Assembly (NCBI RefSeq): GCF_000454545.1
Contig: NZ_CM002139.1
Coordinates: 2,176,730-2,236,385, forward strand
Direction: 5' to 3'
DNA: 59,656 bases
DNA from: Xanthomonas cassavae CFBP 4642
GTDB taxonomy: Bacteria; Pseudomonadota; Gammaproteobacteria; Xanthomonadales; Xanthomonadaceae
The position numbers were made by a program, and so were the translations under genes. Numbering within the stretch: position 1 is the first letter of the stretch; every line of letters begins with the position of its first letter. Positions 8,288 through 17,808 of this stretch are shown here, in pieces. Under the pieces are notes generated by a model. It worked only from the letters and a program-made list of their open reading frames with translations. It was not told the origin of the DNA and did not search any database.

Positions 8288-9126
8288 TCCAGACCCTGAC
8301 CGATCTTTCCGCCCTGCGCGCCCTGGTCACCGGCTGGAAGCGCGAGGGCCTGCGCGTGGCGCTGGTGCCGACCATGGGCAACCTGCACGCCGGGCATTAT
8401 TCGCTGGTGATGCTGGCGCGCCAGTACGCCGACCGCGTGGTGTCCAGCGTGTTCGTCAACCCGACCCAGTTCGGCCCCAACGAAGACTTCGCGCGTTACC
8501 CGCGCACGCCCGAGGCCGACCTGCGCGGCCTGGAAGACGCCGGTTGCGATGCACTGTGGCTGCCCGACGTGGACACCATGTATCCGCTCGGCACCGCACT
8601 GGCCACACCGATCCACGCACCGGGCGTCAGCGACGTGCTGGAAGGGGTGTGCCGGCCGGGGCATTTCGACGGCGTGTGCACGGTGGTGGCGCGGCTGTTC
8701 AACCAGGTGCAGCCGGACGTGGCGGCGTTCGGCAAGAAGGATTACCAGCAGCTGGCGGTGATCCGTCAGATGGTGGCTGACCTGGCGTTTCCGATCGAGC
8801 TCGTGGGCGGCAGCATCGTGCGCGAGGCCGACGGCCTGGCGATGAGCTCACGCAACCAGTATCTGTCGGCCGGCGATCGCCCGGCTGCCGCGCAGATCCG
8901 CAAGGTGCTGCTGCAGATGCGCGACAGCTACGCGGCCGGCACGCCGCGTGCGCAGGTTGAGCAGGCCGCCGCCGGCGCGCTGCAGCAGGCCGGATTTCAG
9001 GTCGATTACGCGGTGGTGCGGCTGCCCGACCTGAGCGAGCCGGGCGAAGGCACCGCCGGCGCGCGCGTGGCGCTGATCGCTGCACGGCTGGGCAGCACCC
9101 GTCTGATCGACAACCTGGAATTCTGA
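8284..9126 (+). CDS. panC: pantothenate synthetase
   Basis: It condenses pantoate with beta-alanine using ATP. The start at 8284 overlaps the panB stop; the open frame further upstream is only a shadow inside panB. The 280-residue product carries [14 protein letters not shown] (HxGH-type nucleotide site), [18 protein letters not shown], the second site [16 protein letters not shown] and the KMSKS-like MSSRNQYL. panD follows after a 180-base gap that has its own possible -10 (TAAAAT near 9270). Confidence 0.96.
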   Translation: MIQTLTDLSALRALVTGWKREGLRVALVPTMGNLHAGHYSLVMLARQYADRVVSSVFVNPTQFGPNEDFARYPRTPEADLRGLEDAGCDALWLPDVDTMYPLGTALATPIHAPGVSDVLEGVCRPGHFDGVCTVVARLFNQVQPDVAAFGKKDYQQLAVIRQMVADLAFPIELVGGSIVREADGLAMSSRNQYLSAGDRPAAAQIRKVLLQMRDSYAAGTPRAQVEQAAAGALQQAGFQVDYAVVRLPDLSEPGEGTAGARVALIAARLGSTRLIDNLEF

Positions 9127-9306
9127 GCCGGACGAGCGTGCGCCAGCACCTGGTGTGGTGGCCGGCATCGGTGACCGGGCCTGGGCGACGTCAGGTCGTC
9201 GGCTTGGCGCGGGCCTGAAGCCCTCACGACCGGCCGCAGCGCAAACCGGTAGGGACGGGCGCTTTCCGCTAAAATGCCGGCTTTCCTTTTGTCGTTGCCT
9301 GCGTCC

Positions 9307-9687
9307 ATGCATCTGTCCCTGCTGAAAGCCAAGATCCACCGCGCCACCGTCACCCATTCCGAGCTCAACTACGAAGGCTCCATCGCCATCGACGGCCTGC
9401 TGCTGGAAGCGAGCGGCATCCGTGAGTTCGAACAGGTCCATATCTGGGACGTCACCAACGGTGCGCGCTTTAGCACCTATGCCATCCGTGCCGAAGACGG
9501 CAGCGGCATCATGTCGCTCAACGGCGGTGCTGCGCGTCACGTGCAGGTGGGCGATCTGATCATCGTGGCGGCGTTTGCCAGCATGAGCGAAGACGAAGCC
9601 AAGACCTTCAAGCCCAATCTGGTATATGTGAACGCGCACAACGCGATCACCCACACCAACCACAGCATCCCCACGCAGGCCGCATGA
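9307..9687 (+). CDS. panD: aspartate 1-decarboxylase precursor
   Basis: It decarboxylates aspartate to beta-alanine, the second PanC substrate. The 126-residue proenzyme is expected to self-cleave between Gly24 and Ser25 (NYEGS), leaving the pyruvoyl group on Ser25. Tyr58-type and Arg54-type active-site segments lie in [10 protein letters not shown]. The ATG at 9307 is chosen because it starts the conserved [13 protein letters not shown]; a frame open from 9274 adds 11 non-conserved residues. Its stop overlaps the pgi start (ATGA). Confidence 0.95.
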   Translation: MHLSLLKAKIHRATVTHSELNYEGSIAIDGLLLEASGIREFEQVHIWDVTNGARFSTYAIRAEDGSGIMSLNGGAARHVQVGDLIIVAAFASMSEDEAKTFKPNLVYVNAHNAITHTNHSIPTQAA

Positions 9688-11198
9688 CACAGACCAACGG
9701 ATTCGACGCGCTTCACGCCCACGCCCAGCGCCTGCGCGGCGCTGCCATCCCCGCATTGCTTGCCGCCGAGCCGCAGCGGCCCACGCAGTACGCCAGGCAA
9801 GTCGGTCCGTTGTATTTCAATTTCGCGCGGCAGAAGTACGACCGCGCCGCGCTGGATGCCTTGTTCGCCATCGCGCGCGCGCGTGACCTGGCCGGTGCGT
9901 TTCAGCGCCTGTTTCGTGGCGAGCAGGTCAATGTCACCGAACAGCGCGCTGCCTTGCACACCGCATTGCGCGGCGACCTGACCGATGCGCCGGTGGCCTC
10001 CGAAGCGTATGTCACCGCTGCGGAAGTCCGCCAACGCATGGGCGCGCTGATCCAGCAGCTCGAAGCCACCGACGTGACCGATATCGTCAGTGTCGGCATC
10101 GGTGGGTCGGACCTGGGCCCGCGTCTGGTGGCCGATGCATTGCGTCCGGTGAGCGGTGCGCGGTTTCGCGTGCACTTCGTCTCCAACGTCGACGGCGCCG
10201 CCATGCAGCGCACCCTGGCGACGCTGGACCCGGCGCGCACCGCCGGCATCCTGATTTCCAAGACCTTCGGCACCCAGGAAACCCTGCTCAACGGCAGCAT
10301 CCTGCACGCCTGGCTGGGCGGCAGCGAGCGCCTGTATGCGGTGAGTGCCAATCCCGAGCGCGCTGCCAAGGCCTTCGACATCGCACCGAGCCGCGTGCTG
10401 CCGATGTGGGACTGGGTCGGTGGGCGTTATTCGTTGTGGTCGGCGGTGGGGTTCCCGATCGCGCTGGCGATCGGCTTCGAACGTTTCGAACAATTGCTGG
10501 AAGGTGCTGCGCAGTTCGACGCGCATGCGCTCGACACGCCACTGGAAGAAAACGTCGCCGTACTGCACGGCCTGACTGCGGTGTGGAACCGCAACCTGCT
10601 CGGCAGCGCCACGCATGCGGTGATGACCTACGACCAGCGCCTGGCCCTGCTGCCGGCCTACCTGCAGCAACTGGTGATGGAGAGCCTGGGCAAGCGGGTC
10701 AAGCTCGACGGTTCTGCAGTGGACAGCGACACCGTGTCGGTGTGGTGGGGCGGTGCGGGCACCGATGTGCAGCACAGCTTCTTCCAGGCGCTGCACCAGG
10801 GCACCAGCGTGGTGCCGGCCGATTTCATCGGCACCGTGCACAACGACGATCCGTATGCGGAGAACCACGTCGCGCTGATGGCCAACGTGCTGGCGCAGAC
10901 CGAAGCGCTGGCCAACGGCCAGGACAGCAGCGATCCGCACCGCAGCTATCCGGGCGGCCGCCCGAGCACGGTGATCCTGCTCGATGCGCTGACCCCGCAG
11001 GCGCTGGGTGCGCTGATCTCGATGTACGAGCACAGCGTCTACGTGCAGTCGGTGATGTGGGGCATCAACGCGTTTGACCAGTTCGGCGTGGAGCTGGGCA
11101 AGCAGCTGGCCAGCCAGTTGCTGCCGGCGCTGAAGGGCGAGTCGGCCGACGTGGCCGACCCGGTGACGCGCGAACTGCTGAGCAAGTTGCGCGGCTGA
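9684..11198 (+). CDS. pgi: glucose-6-phosphate isomerase
   Basis: It interconverts glucose-6-phosphate and fructose-6-phosphate. The 504-residue protein has both family signatures, [15 protein letters not shown] with SKTFGTQET for sugar-phosphate binding, and [20 protein letters not shown]. The lysine-containing end segment [13 protein letters not shown] is also present. The ATG overlaps the panD stop, so it is the last gene of the pan operon. A GC hairpin (11228-11245) follows the stop. Confidence 0.96.
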   Translation: MTQTNGFDALHAHAQRLRGAAIPALLAAEPQRPTQYARQVGPLYFNFARQKYDRAALDALFAIARARDLAGAFQRLFRGEQVNVTEQRAALHTALRGDLTDAPVASEAYVTAAEVRQRMGALIQQLEATDVTDIVSVGIGGSDLGPRLVADALRPVSGARFRVHFVSNVDGAAMQRTLATLDPARTAGILISKTFGTQETLLNGSILHAWLGGSERLYAVSANPERAAKAFDIAPSRVLPMWDWVGGRYSLWSAVGFPIALAIGFERFEQLLEGAAQFDAHALDTPLEENVAVLHGLTAVWNRNLLGSATHAVMTYDQRLALLPAYLQQLVMESLGKRVKLDGSAVDSDTVSVWWGGAGTDVQHSFFQALHQGTSVVPADFIGTVHNDDPYAENHVALMANVLAQTEALANGQDSSDPHRSYPGGRPSTVILLDALTPQALGALISMYEHSVYVQSVMWGINAFDQFGVELGKQLASQLLPALKGESADVADPVTRELLSKLRG

Positions 11199-11227
11199 GC
11201 CTGTCGCGCATCGATGGTGTCAGACGG

Positions 11228-11254
11228 CGGGGCCTGCGGGCCCCGTTCCGTTTC
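11228..11254 (+). terminator. probable terminator after pgi
   Basis: CGGGGCC and GGCCCCG pair as a 7-bp GC stem with loop TGCG, followed by TTCCGTTTC. The T tract is weak. It separates the pan-pgi operon from the toxin-antitoxin operon. Confidence 0.55.
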
Positions 11255-11274
11255 TGGAGCTCCTGCCTGGCAGT

Positions 11275-11311
11275 AAATTTGGACTTAATGGCCAAATTTC
11301 CCAAAATGGGA
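11275..11311 (+). promoter_or_regulatory. promoter with nested palindromic operators for phd-zeta
   Basis: Two inverted repeats overlap a good promoter. AAATTTGG (11275-11282) pairs with CCAAATTT (11292-11299), and TCCCA pairs with TGGGA around AAA (11299-11311). TTGGAC (11279-11284) and CAAAAT (11302-11307) are spaced by 17 bases. Type II antitoxins of the Phd/YefM family usually bind palindromes over their own promoter, so this reads as an autoregulatory operator. Confidence 0.65.
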
Positions 11312-11356
11312 CGTATGGGAGTAGGCTAAGGCCACCACAGCGCGCAGGACCGTCCC

Positions 11357-11701
11357 ATGTCTCGCTTCCAGGATCTGCCCGAGCTCGAAAAATCCCCCGC
11401 CGCCGACATCAAGGTGAAGGGCTGGCCTAACCTGATGCGCAAGGTGCGCTCGCATGGCGCGGTGGTCATCACCAACCACAATCACCCCGAGGCGGTGGTG
11501 GTGGACGCGGAGGAATACCGCCGGCTGGTCAGCCAGGCAAGTGCAGCGACGGCCGCCTCGACGCGCGCGCAGTCGTTGCAGGCACTGCAGGCCAGGTTCG
11601 ATGCACATCTTGCGGCGGTGACCGATGGCGCAGGCCTGGCCCAGGCGATCGGCAAGCCGGCACGCCGTGGCAGCAAGATCGCCCTGGGGCCGTCGCTCTA
11701 A
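11357..11701 (+). CDS. Phd/YefM-type antitoxin
   Basis: The N-terminal ~55 residues of this 114-residue protein fit the Phd/YefM DNA-binding fold: LMRKVRSHGAVVITNHNHPEAVVVDAEEYRRL, the pattern in which a strand pair is followed by a helix at ExYRRL. The Ala-rich C-terminal part should wrap and neutralise the toxin. It ends three bases before a zeta-like kinase gene. Pairing a Phd-type antitoxin with a zeta-type toxin is unusual, since classical zeta toxins use the unrelated epsilon protein. It probably represses its own promoter with the toxin. Confidence 0.82.
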   Translation: MSRFQDLPELEKSPAADIKVKGWPNLMRKVRSHGAVVITNHNHPEAVVVDAEEYRRLVSQASAATAASTRAQSLQALQARFDAHLAAVTDGAGLAQAIGKPARRGSKIALGPSL

Positions 11702-11704
11702 ATC

Positions 11705-12328
11705 GTGGGGAACATTCTGGTGCTGGCCGGCGTCAACGGCGCCGGCAAGAGTTCGCTGTTGGGCAGCCTGCTGCGGGAGGACGGCGCCACCTGGTTCAAC
11801 CCGGATGCGTTCACCCGGGACCTGGTGGAGCGGGGCTGGTCACCCGGAGACGCCAATGCGCAAGCCTGGCAGGAAGGTGTGCGGCGGCTGCGTCAGGCCA
11901 TGGACGCCGGCCACGACTATGCATTCGAAACCACCCTGGGCGCGACCACCATCCCGCGGCTACTGCGGCAGGCCTGCGCGACGCACACGGTGGCGGTCTG
12001 GTTCTGCGGCCTGTCCAGCGTCGAGCTGCATATCGCACGTGTGGCAGCGCGCGTGGCCGCCGGCGGGCACGCCATCCCCGAGCACAAGATCCGCGAGCGT
12101 TACGCTGCCTCGCGTGCCAACCTGATCGCGCTGCTGCCGCACCTGTCGGTGCTGCATGTCTACGACAACAGCGCGCCGGCCGACGCGACCGGGCAGGTCG
12201 CGCCGCTGCTGGTGCTGGAACTGGACCGCAATGGCCTGCAGTACCCGCAAACGTCCGAAGAGCTGGCGCAGGTGCCCGATTGGGCCAAGCCCATCGTGAT
12301 GGCGGCGCTGGAGTTGCGGCAGTCTTGA
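11705..12328 (+). CDS. zeta-toxin-like P-loop kinase
   Basis: Zeta toxins phosphorylate UDP-N-acetylglucosamine and block cell-wall synthesis; the substrate here is not proven. The GTG at 11705 starts three bases after the antitoxin stop. The 207-residue product opens with MGNILVLAGVNGAGKSS (Walker A) and has WFNPDAFTRDL, matching the zeta NPD segment. YAFETTLG and the arginine-bearing HKIRERYAAS follow, the latter a likely lid. The end is intact with no frameshift. It could also be a non-toxic kinase, but the adjacent antitoxin argues for toxin function. Confidence 0.78.
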   Translation: MGNILVLAGVNGAGKSSLLGSLLREDGATWFNPDAFTRDLVERGWSPGDANAQAWQEGVRRLRQAMDAGHDYAFETTLGATTIPRLLRQACATHTVAVWFCGLSSVELHIARVAARVAAGGHAIPEHKIRERYAASRANLIALLPHLSVLHVYDNSAPADATGQVAPLLVLELDRNGLQYPQTSEELAQVPDWAKPIVMAALELRQS

Positions 12329-12399
12329 ACCGCGCGCTCGGGCACGTGCGGTCTGATCTGCTTCTCACCGACGCGGCCAGACATCCATCGACCTCACCC

Positions 12400-12463
12400 G
12401 TAGGAGCGCCCCCGGGCGCGACAGGCAACCGGCAACGCTCCTCGCGCCCGGGTGCGCTCCTAC
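12400..12463. repeat. REP pair (GTAG-type bacterial interspersed mosaic element)
   Basis: Two 22-base arms, 12400-12421 and 12442-12463, are inverted copies of each other with a single mismatch. Both begin GTAGGAGCGC on their own strand and are separated by 20 bases. The GTAG head and CCCGGGCGC core match the REP class of Xanthomonas and Stenotrophomonas. It lies between two convergent genes, the usual place for such elements. The transcript can fold into a long hairpin that may end or protect both messages. Confidence 0.8.
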
Positions 12464-12544
12464 CGGCATTGCGACAGCAGCAAGACGCCACGCTGCACGT
12501 ATGAGCTGTCGCGTCACGCAGCGCTGCAGCTGCAACGGCGGCGC

Positions 12545-14500
12545 TTACGCCTTGCCCAACTTCACCGCCACCGGGTCGCCAGTGAGATATCCCACGGCCG
12601 CGCCGAAGCGGTTCTTGTAGTTGGCGCGTACCAGCGGATCCAGCGTTGCCTTGACGGTGTCGTGCAGCGGGCTTTCCCAGTCGCCGGGGTGCTGGAAGTT
12701 GCTCATCACGTAGGTCCAACCGTGAATCTGGTCCACCGCATGCAGGCCAGTGGATTCTGCGCCGGCCGGCACCGACAACACCCGCGTCAGCGTGCCGCTG
12801 TCCACGTGGTAGGCCCACAGGAAATTGTTGACGTGCAGGCTGCTGTCTTCGCCGATGAACAAGGTGCGCAGCGATTCGGAGAACTTGAGGTTGTCCGGGT
12901 TGGCCAGCCGGTCCGGATCGGCCAGATTGCCCAGCGCGTCCGGCTGCGCCAGGTCGTGGCCGGTGAGCGCGGCCGGTGCGGCCATGTCGATCGGCACCCA
13001 GTCGCTGTGGATCGGCGCACCGCTGCTGTCGCGGCGCCCGCCGCGCAGGTTCAAGGCATACACCGCGCCCGCATCCGGACCTTCCACCTTCACATCGCCC
13101 GAGCCGTTGCGCATGCTGGTGACGATATAGGACATGGCCATGTAGGCGATCTTGTCCCTGGCGTTGACGGTCGTGCCTTCCAGCTTGGTGAAGCCCAGGC
13201 TGCCGCCCGCCAGCGCGGCATAGCGGTGCGTTTCCAGATAAGTCGCCGCCTTTTCCATGCCAGGCGTGATGCGGATCCAGTTGAAGGTGCCGTTGAACGG
13301 GATCTTGGTGAAGCTGGCATCGCCCGGGTCGCTCAGATGCACATCGAGGATATCGGCAGCGGTGAGGCGGTCGGCCAGCGCTTCGATCTCGGCGCTGGTG
13401 GCGTGGCCCAGCTTGATCCAGCTCAGCGTGGCAGCGCCCGGGCCGACGCCGGAGGTCTGGTGCCACTTGCCGACATATAGCGTGCCGGCGGAAAGGTCCG
13501 CCTTGCGGTCGGCGATGAACATGAACAGCCCGCCATTGGTGGCATCGTCGCCCATCAGCACGGTGCGCTGGTCTGGCATCACCTGCACCAGCTCGTGCGA
13601 GATGCGGCCCAGGCAATAGTGCTTGCGCACGCTGCCGGTGCCGTCCGGATGCACGGTGATTTCCGGCAGGTGGCCGTAGTGATACGGGTTGGCCTTGTCC
13701 GGGTCGCCGTACAAGTGCGTGCTGTAGCTGCGGAACTGGGTGTTACCGGCCAGCGCGGTGGCGTCGGGTTCGTACTCTTCGCTGGACAGGTGGGTATTCC
13801 ACGGCGACAGGCTGGCGCCGCAGGTGGTCCATAGTCCGTGTACCGGCGCGGTGTCGACGTTGTGGTATTTCACCAGCGACAGCTTGCCGGTGGCGGGGTC
13901 CTGGTCCAGCGTCAGCACTGCGATCGGCGCGGGCAGGTGGCGGTTGGTGTCGTTGCCGGCCTGGTCGCGGGTGGTGTATTCGAACTGCACCACCGCAAAC
14001 ACATGGTTGCCCTTGACCCCGGGCACCTTGGCATCGCGCAGGGTCAGCAGGGAGGAACCATCCGGGCAATCGGAAAAGAACGGCCGTTCGGCGCCGGGCT
14101 TGGAGCGGTCGATGATGGGGCGATGCTGGATGTCGTAATAGCCGCCGGCCAGCACGGTGCCGCCCTTGCCGTCGGGCACCTGGTCGCCGGTGACGAAGAA
14201 GGGGTGGTAAGCCAGCGCATAGCGTTGGGTGCTGCCGTCGCTGCGGGCCACGCTCAGCGACGAGCCCACCGTGGTGGTGGCCATGGCGGCAGGGTCGGCC
14301 AGGCTGGGAGCGGGCATGCCATGGAAGGTGGCCGAGACCAGGCGGGCCGGGGTTTCCGAAGGTCGCAGCGGGCGCGCGGCCAGCGCGGCGCTGCCCAGCT
14401 GCTGGAACGTGGCGGCGCTGGCGCTGCCGAGCGGCAACAGGGGAACGGCCGCCATCAATTGCATGAGGCGGCGACGGGAGGGGTCGGGGGAGGCGGACAT
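12545..14500 (-). CDS. PhoX-family (DUF839) Tat-exported phosphatase
   Basis: PhoX enzymes are periplasmic alkaline phosphatases with a calcium-iron centre that release phosphate from organic esters. The ATG at 14500 is chosen because GGAG lies five bases upstream; a TTG five codons earlier is possible. The 651-residue protein starts with a Tat signal (SRRRLMQLMAAVPLLPLGSA) and continues with the DUF839 domain over most of its length. Visible family segments are TTCGASLSPWNTHLSSEEYE (residues ~225-245), GDDATNGGLFMF and KWHQTSG. It stands alone between the REP pair and the GH3 gene; no Pho box was recognised. Confidence 0.82.
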   Translation of the reverse strand: MSASPDPSRRRLMQLMAAVPLLPLGSASAATFQQLGSAALAARPLRPSETPARLVSATFHGMPAPSLADPAAMATTTVGSSLSVARSDGSTQRYALAYHPFFVTGDQVPDGKGGTVLAGGYYDIQHRPIIDRSKPGAERPFFSDCPDGSSLLTLRDAKVPGVKGNHVFAVVQFEYTTRDQAGNDTNRHLPAPIAVLTLDQDPATGKLSLVKYHNVDTAPVHGLWTTCGASLSPWNTHLSSEEYEPDATALAGNTQFRSYSTHLYGDPDKANPYHYGHLPEITVHPDGTGSVRKHYCLGRISHELVQVMPDQRTVLMGDDATNGGLFMFIADRKADLSAGTLYVGKWHQTSGVGPGAATLSWIKLGHATSAEIEALADRLTAADILDVHLSDPGDASFTKIPFNGTFNWIRITPGMEKAATYLETHRYAALAGGSLGFTKLEGTTVNARDKIAYMAMSYIVTSMRNGSGDVKVEGPDAGAVYALNLRGGRRDSSGAPIHSDWVPIDMAAPAALTGHDLAQPDALGNLADPDRLANPDNLKFSESLRTLFIGEDSSLHVNNFLWAYHVDSGTLTRVLSVPAGAESTGLHAVDQIHGWTYVMSNFQHPGDWESPLHDTVKATLDPLVRANYKNRFGAAVGYLTGDPVAVKLGKA

Positions 14501-14931
14501 CGAAACTCCAGGCAAAGACGACGATCAACGATGGGCAACGGCGCATCGGCGAGCGCTCACGCTAGGCCCCGGATATGACAGTTGTCTGACGGCGAGCTCA
14601 CCTGTTGGCATCGGTTCGGATGCCGCCCGAAAAGCGGGCGCGACCAGTGCGCCGCGAGGCGCAACACTGCGCAGTGCGCCTCGATCCCGGTGGTGCAATG
14701 CAGCAAAGTGCGGAGTCGCGCAAGGCCAAGCAGCGCGCCGGATTCAGCGAATTTCCGTGGTTTGACAGGTGCTGCCGGTATTCCAAGCCTATAGCTCCGG
14801 CCAATAAGTTGACCGCGATTTGGCATACGGGCGAGCGCGGTTGACAGGGTAGCTGAATCACGTGAGCGTACGCCGCCTGAAGGCCTGCGGCGCATGCATC
14901 GCGGCGGGAGACACCCCTGGAGACCCGGATC
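14501..14931. other. 431-bp divergent intergenic region
   Basis: No gene is visible. It separates the leftward phosphatase from the rightward GH3 gene and must hold both promoters. A TTGACA at 14841-14846 is present, without a convincing -10 at the right spacing. No clear operator palindrome was found. Confidence 0.5.
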
Positions 14932-17547
14932 TTGGACAAGCTGCTTCGCCGTACTGCCGCGCCCGTCGCGCGCCGCGCTCTTTCTCTTGCCACCGCTGCG
15001 GCGGTGCTGATGCTGGCGGCCTGCCAAGGCAAGGACACCACCACCGCCGAAGCTGGCAAGACCGCGCCGGCTGCAGCAGCTGCCGAGGCCTCCACCACCA
15101 TCCATCCGGACCAGTGGCCCTCGCCGACCTGGCCGTTCGCGCAGGACGCGGCGCTGGAGCAGCGCATCACCGATGTGATGGCCAAGATGAGCGTGGAAGA
15201 GAAGGTCGCGCAGACCATCCAGGGCGACATCGCCAGCATGACCCCGGACGATGTGCGCAAGTACCGCATCGGCTCGGTGCTGGCCGGCGGCAACTCCGAT
15301 CCCGGCGGCAAGTACGATGCCAGCCCGGCCGAATGGCTGAAGCTGGCCGACGCGTTCTATGAGGCGTCGATGGATACCTCCAAGGGCGGCAACGCGATTC
15401 CGATCATCTTCGGCATCGATGCGGTGCACGGCCAGAGCAACATCGTCGGCGCCACGCTGTTCCCGCACAACATTGGCTTAGGGGCCACGCGCAACCCGGA
15501 CCTGATCAAGAAAATCGGTGAAGTCACCGCCGCCGAAACCCGGGTCACCGGCATGGAGTGGACCTTTGCGCCCACCGTGGCGGTGCCGCAGGACGACCGC
15601 TGGGGCCGCAGCTACGAAGGCTATTCCGAGTCGCCGGACGTGGTGGCCAGCTTCGCCGGCAAGATGGTCGAAGGCGTGCAGGGCACGCCTGGCACGCCGC
15701 AGTTCCTGGACGGCAGCCACGTGATCTCCTCGGTGAAGCATTTCGTCGGCGACGGCGGCACCACCGATGGCAAGGACCAGGGCGACACCAAGGTGTCCGA
15801 AGCCACCATGCGCGACATCCACGCGGCCGGGTATCCGCCGGCGATCGCGGCCGGCGCGCAGACGGTGATGGCCTCGTTCAACAGCTTCAACGGCGAGAAG
15901 ATGCATGGCAACAAGGTCATGCTGACCGACGTGCTGAAGGGCCGCATGAACTTCGGCGGCTTCGTGGTCGGCGACTGGAACGGCCAGGGCCAGGTCAAGG
16001 GCTGCACCAACGACAACTGCCCGGCCTCGTTCATTGCCGGCGTCGACATGGCGATGGCCGCCGACAGCTGGAAGGGCATCTACGACACCGAACTGGCCGC
16101 AGTAAAGTCCGGCCAGATCAGCACCGAGCGCCTGGATGATGCGGTGCGCCGCATCCTGCGCGTCAAGCTGCGCCTGGGCCTGTTCGAAGCCGGCAAACCG
16201 TCCAAGCGCCCGCTCGGTGGCAAGTACGAATTGCTGGGCGCGCCGGAGCACCGCGCCATCGCCCGTCAAGCGGTGCGCGAGTCGCTGGTGCTGCTGAAGA
16301 ACCAGGCCGGCATCCTGCCGCTGGATCCGACCAAGCGCGTGCTGGTGGTCGGCGATGGCGCCAACGACATGGGCAAGCAGTCCGGCGGCTGGACGCTGAA
16401 CTGGCAGGGCACCGGCACCAAGCGCAGCGACTTCCCCAACGGCAACACCATCTGGGAAGGTCTGGACAAGCAGATCAAGGCCGCCGGCGGCAGCGCCGAG
16501 CTGGCTGTAGACGGCGCCTACAAGACCAAGCCGGATGTGGCGGTGGTGGTGTTCGGCGAAAACCCGTATGCCGAATTCCAGGGCGACATCGCCACCCTGT
16601 TGTACAAGCCGGGCGACGAGAGCGAGCTGGCACTGCTGAAGAAGTTCAAGGCCGACGGCATCCCGGTGGTGGCGGTATTCCTGAGCGGCCGTCCGCTGTG
16701 GATGAATCAGTACATCAATGCCTCCGATGCGTTCGTGGCGGCGTGGTTGCCGGGCTCCGAAGGCGAGGGCATTGCCGATGTGCTGTTGCGCAAGGCCGAT
16801 GGCAGCGTGCAGAACGACTTCAAGGGCAAGCTCAGCTTCTCCTGGCCCAAGACCGCGGTGCAGTTCGCCAATAACGTGGGCCAGAAGGATTACGACCCGC
16901 AGTTCAAGTTTGGCTTTGGCCTGACCTACGCCGACAAGGGCGACCTGGCGGCGCTGCCGGAAGACTCGGGCGTGTCCGGTGAGCAGTCGGTGGGCGGGGT
17001 GTACTTCGTGCGCGGCAAGCCGGCGCTCGGCATTGCGATGCAGCTGTCCAACGCGGGCCAGGCCAACATGCCGGCGACCACGCTGCCGGTGGGCCTGTCC
17101 GATGGCAGCCTGAAGATGACCGCCGTCGACCACAAGGCGCAGGAAGATGCGCGCCGCCTGGTGTGGTCCGGTGCCAAGACCGCCAGCGTGCTGCTGGTGT
17201 CCGGCAAGCCGGTGGATGTATCGCGCGAGAGCAACGGCGATGTGCAGCTGCAGCTGACCGTGCGCCGCGACAGCGCAGTGAGCGCGCCGGTGTGGCTGGG
17301 CGTGGGCTGCGGCGACAAGTGCAGCGGACGCGTCGATGCGCAGAAGACCCTGGCCGCACTGCCGCAAGGCCAGTGGAAGGTGGTGGGCATTCCGCTCAAG
17401 TGCTTTGCCAAGGCCGGTGCCGACGTGACCAAGCTGACCCAGGTTGCCAGCATCGAAAGCGGCGCAGCACTGGATCTGTCGGTGTCGAAGGTGGCGCTGG
17501 GTGCGCTCAACGAAGCCGAAGTCACGGTGGATTGCCCGGTCAAGTAA
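14932..17547 (+). CDS. GH3 exo-beta-glucosidase, lipoprotein
   Basis: It probably releases glucose from the non-reducing ends of beta-glucans or cello-oligosaccharides in the periplasm or at the outer membrane. The TTG start has GGAG about nine bases upstream. The 871-residue product begins with a lipoprotein signal ending in LAAC (VLMLAACQG). The GH3 N-terminal domain (~60-400) has IFGIDAVHGQSN, SVKHFVGDGGT and the nucleophile aspartate in FVVGDWNG. The GH3 C-terminal domain (~430-680) follows, then a ~170-residue beta-rich tail. The sodium/sugar symporter 262 bases downstream suggests a shared role in glucose uptake. Confidence 0.9.
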   Translation: MDKLLRRTAAPVARRALSLATAAAVLMLAACQGKDTTTAEAGKTAPAAAAAEASTTIHPDQWPSPTWPFAQDAALEQRITDVMAKMSVEEKVAQTIQGDIASMTPDDVRKYRIGSVLAGGNSDPGGKYDASPAEWLKLADAFYEASMDTSKGGNAIPIIFGIDAVHGQSNIVGATLFPHNIGLGATRNPDLIKKIGEVTAAETRVTGMEWTFAPTVAVPQDDRWGRSYEGYSESPDVVASFAGKMVEGVQGTPGTPQFLDGSHVISSVKHFVGDGGTTDGKDQGDTKVSEATMRDIHAAGYPPAIAAGAQTVMASFNSFNGEKMHGNKVMLTDVLKGRMNFGGFVVGDWNGQGQVKGCTNDNCPASFIAGVDMAMAADSWKGIYDTELAAVKSGQISTERLDDAVRRILRVKLRLGLFEAGKPSKRPLGGKYELLGAPEHRAIARQAVRESLVLLKNQAGILPLDPTKRVLVVGDGANDMGKQSGGWTLNWQGTGTKRSDFPNGNTIWEGLDKQIKAAGGSAELAVDGAYKTKPDVAVVVFGENPYAEFQGDIATLLYKPGDESELALLKKFKADGIPVVAVFLSGRPLWMNQYINASDAFVAAWLPGSEGEGIADVLLRKADGSVQNDFKGKLSFSWPKTAVQFANNVGQKDYDPQFKFGFGLTYADKGDLAALPEDSGVSGEQSVGGVYFVRGKPALGIAMQLSNAGQANMPATTLPVGLSDGSLKMTAVDHKAQEDARRLVWSGAKTASVLLVSGKPVDVSRESNGDVQLQLTVRRDSAVSAPVWLGVGCGDKCSGRVDAQKTLAALPQGQWKVVGIPLKCFAKAGADVTKLTQVASIESGAALDLSVSKVALGALNEAEVTVDCPVK

Positions 17548-17808
17548 TCCTTTATGCCCGGAGGCACGCTTCCGGGGCACGGTGCAGGTCAAGCGAAACA
17601 ACTGCGTCGCCGGGTCCGGCGACGTGTCAAAGCGGCCACCGATCGCGGTGGTGCCATCAGCCGCCGCGGGGGCGGTGTTGTCGATCGGCCGGGATGGCCT
17701 GCAGATGCGGTTCGCCGCGCCTCCATTGCGCACCGGGTGCGCGGCGGCGGCCTTCTGCAGCCCTGCCTGATCGTCGGCGCATACCCCAGAGCCAGACAGG
17801 AGAGTGCA

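Noticed and set aside
17548..17808. Hairpin and leader between GH3 and the symporter as a riboswitch
   Set aside because: One imperfect hairpin (around 17554-17581) is seen but no known riboswitch core or conserved secondary structure could be made out.
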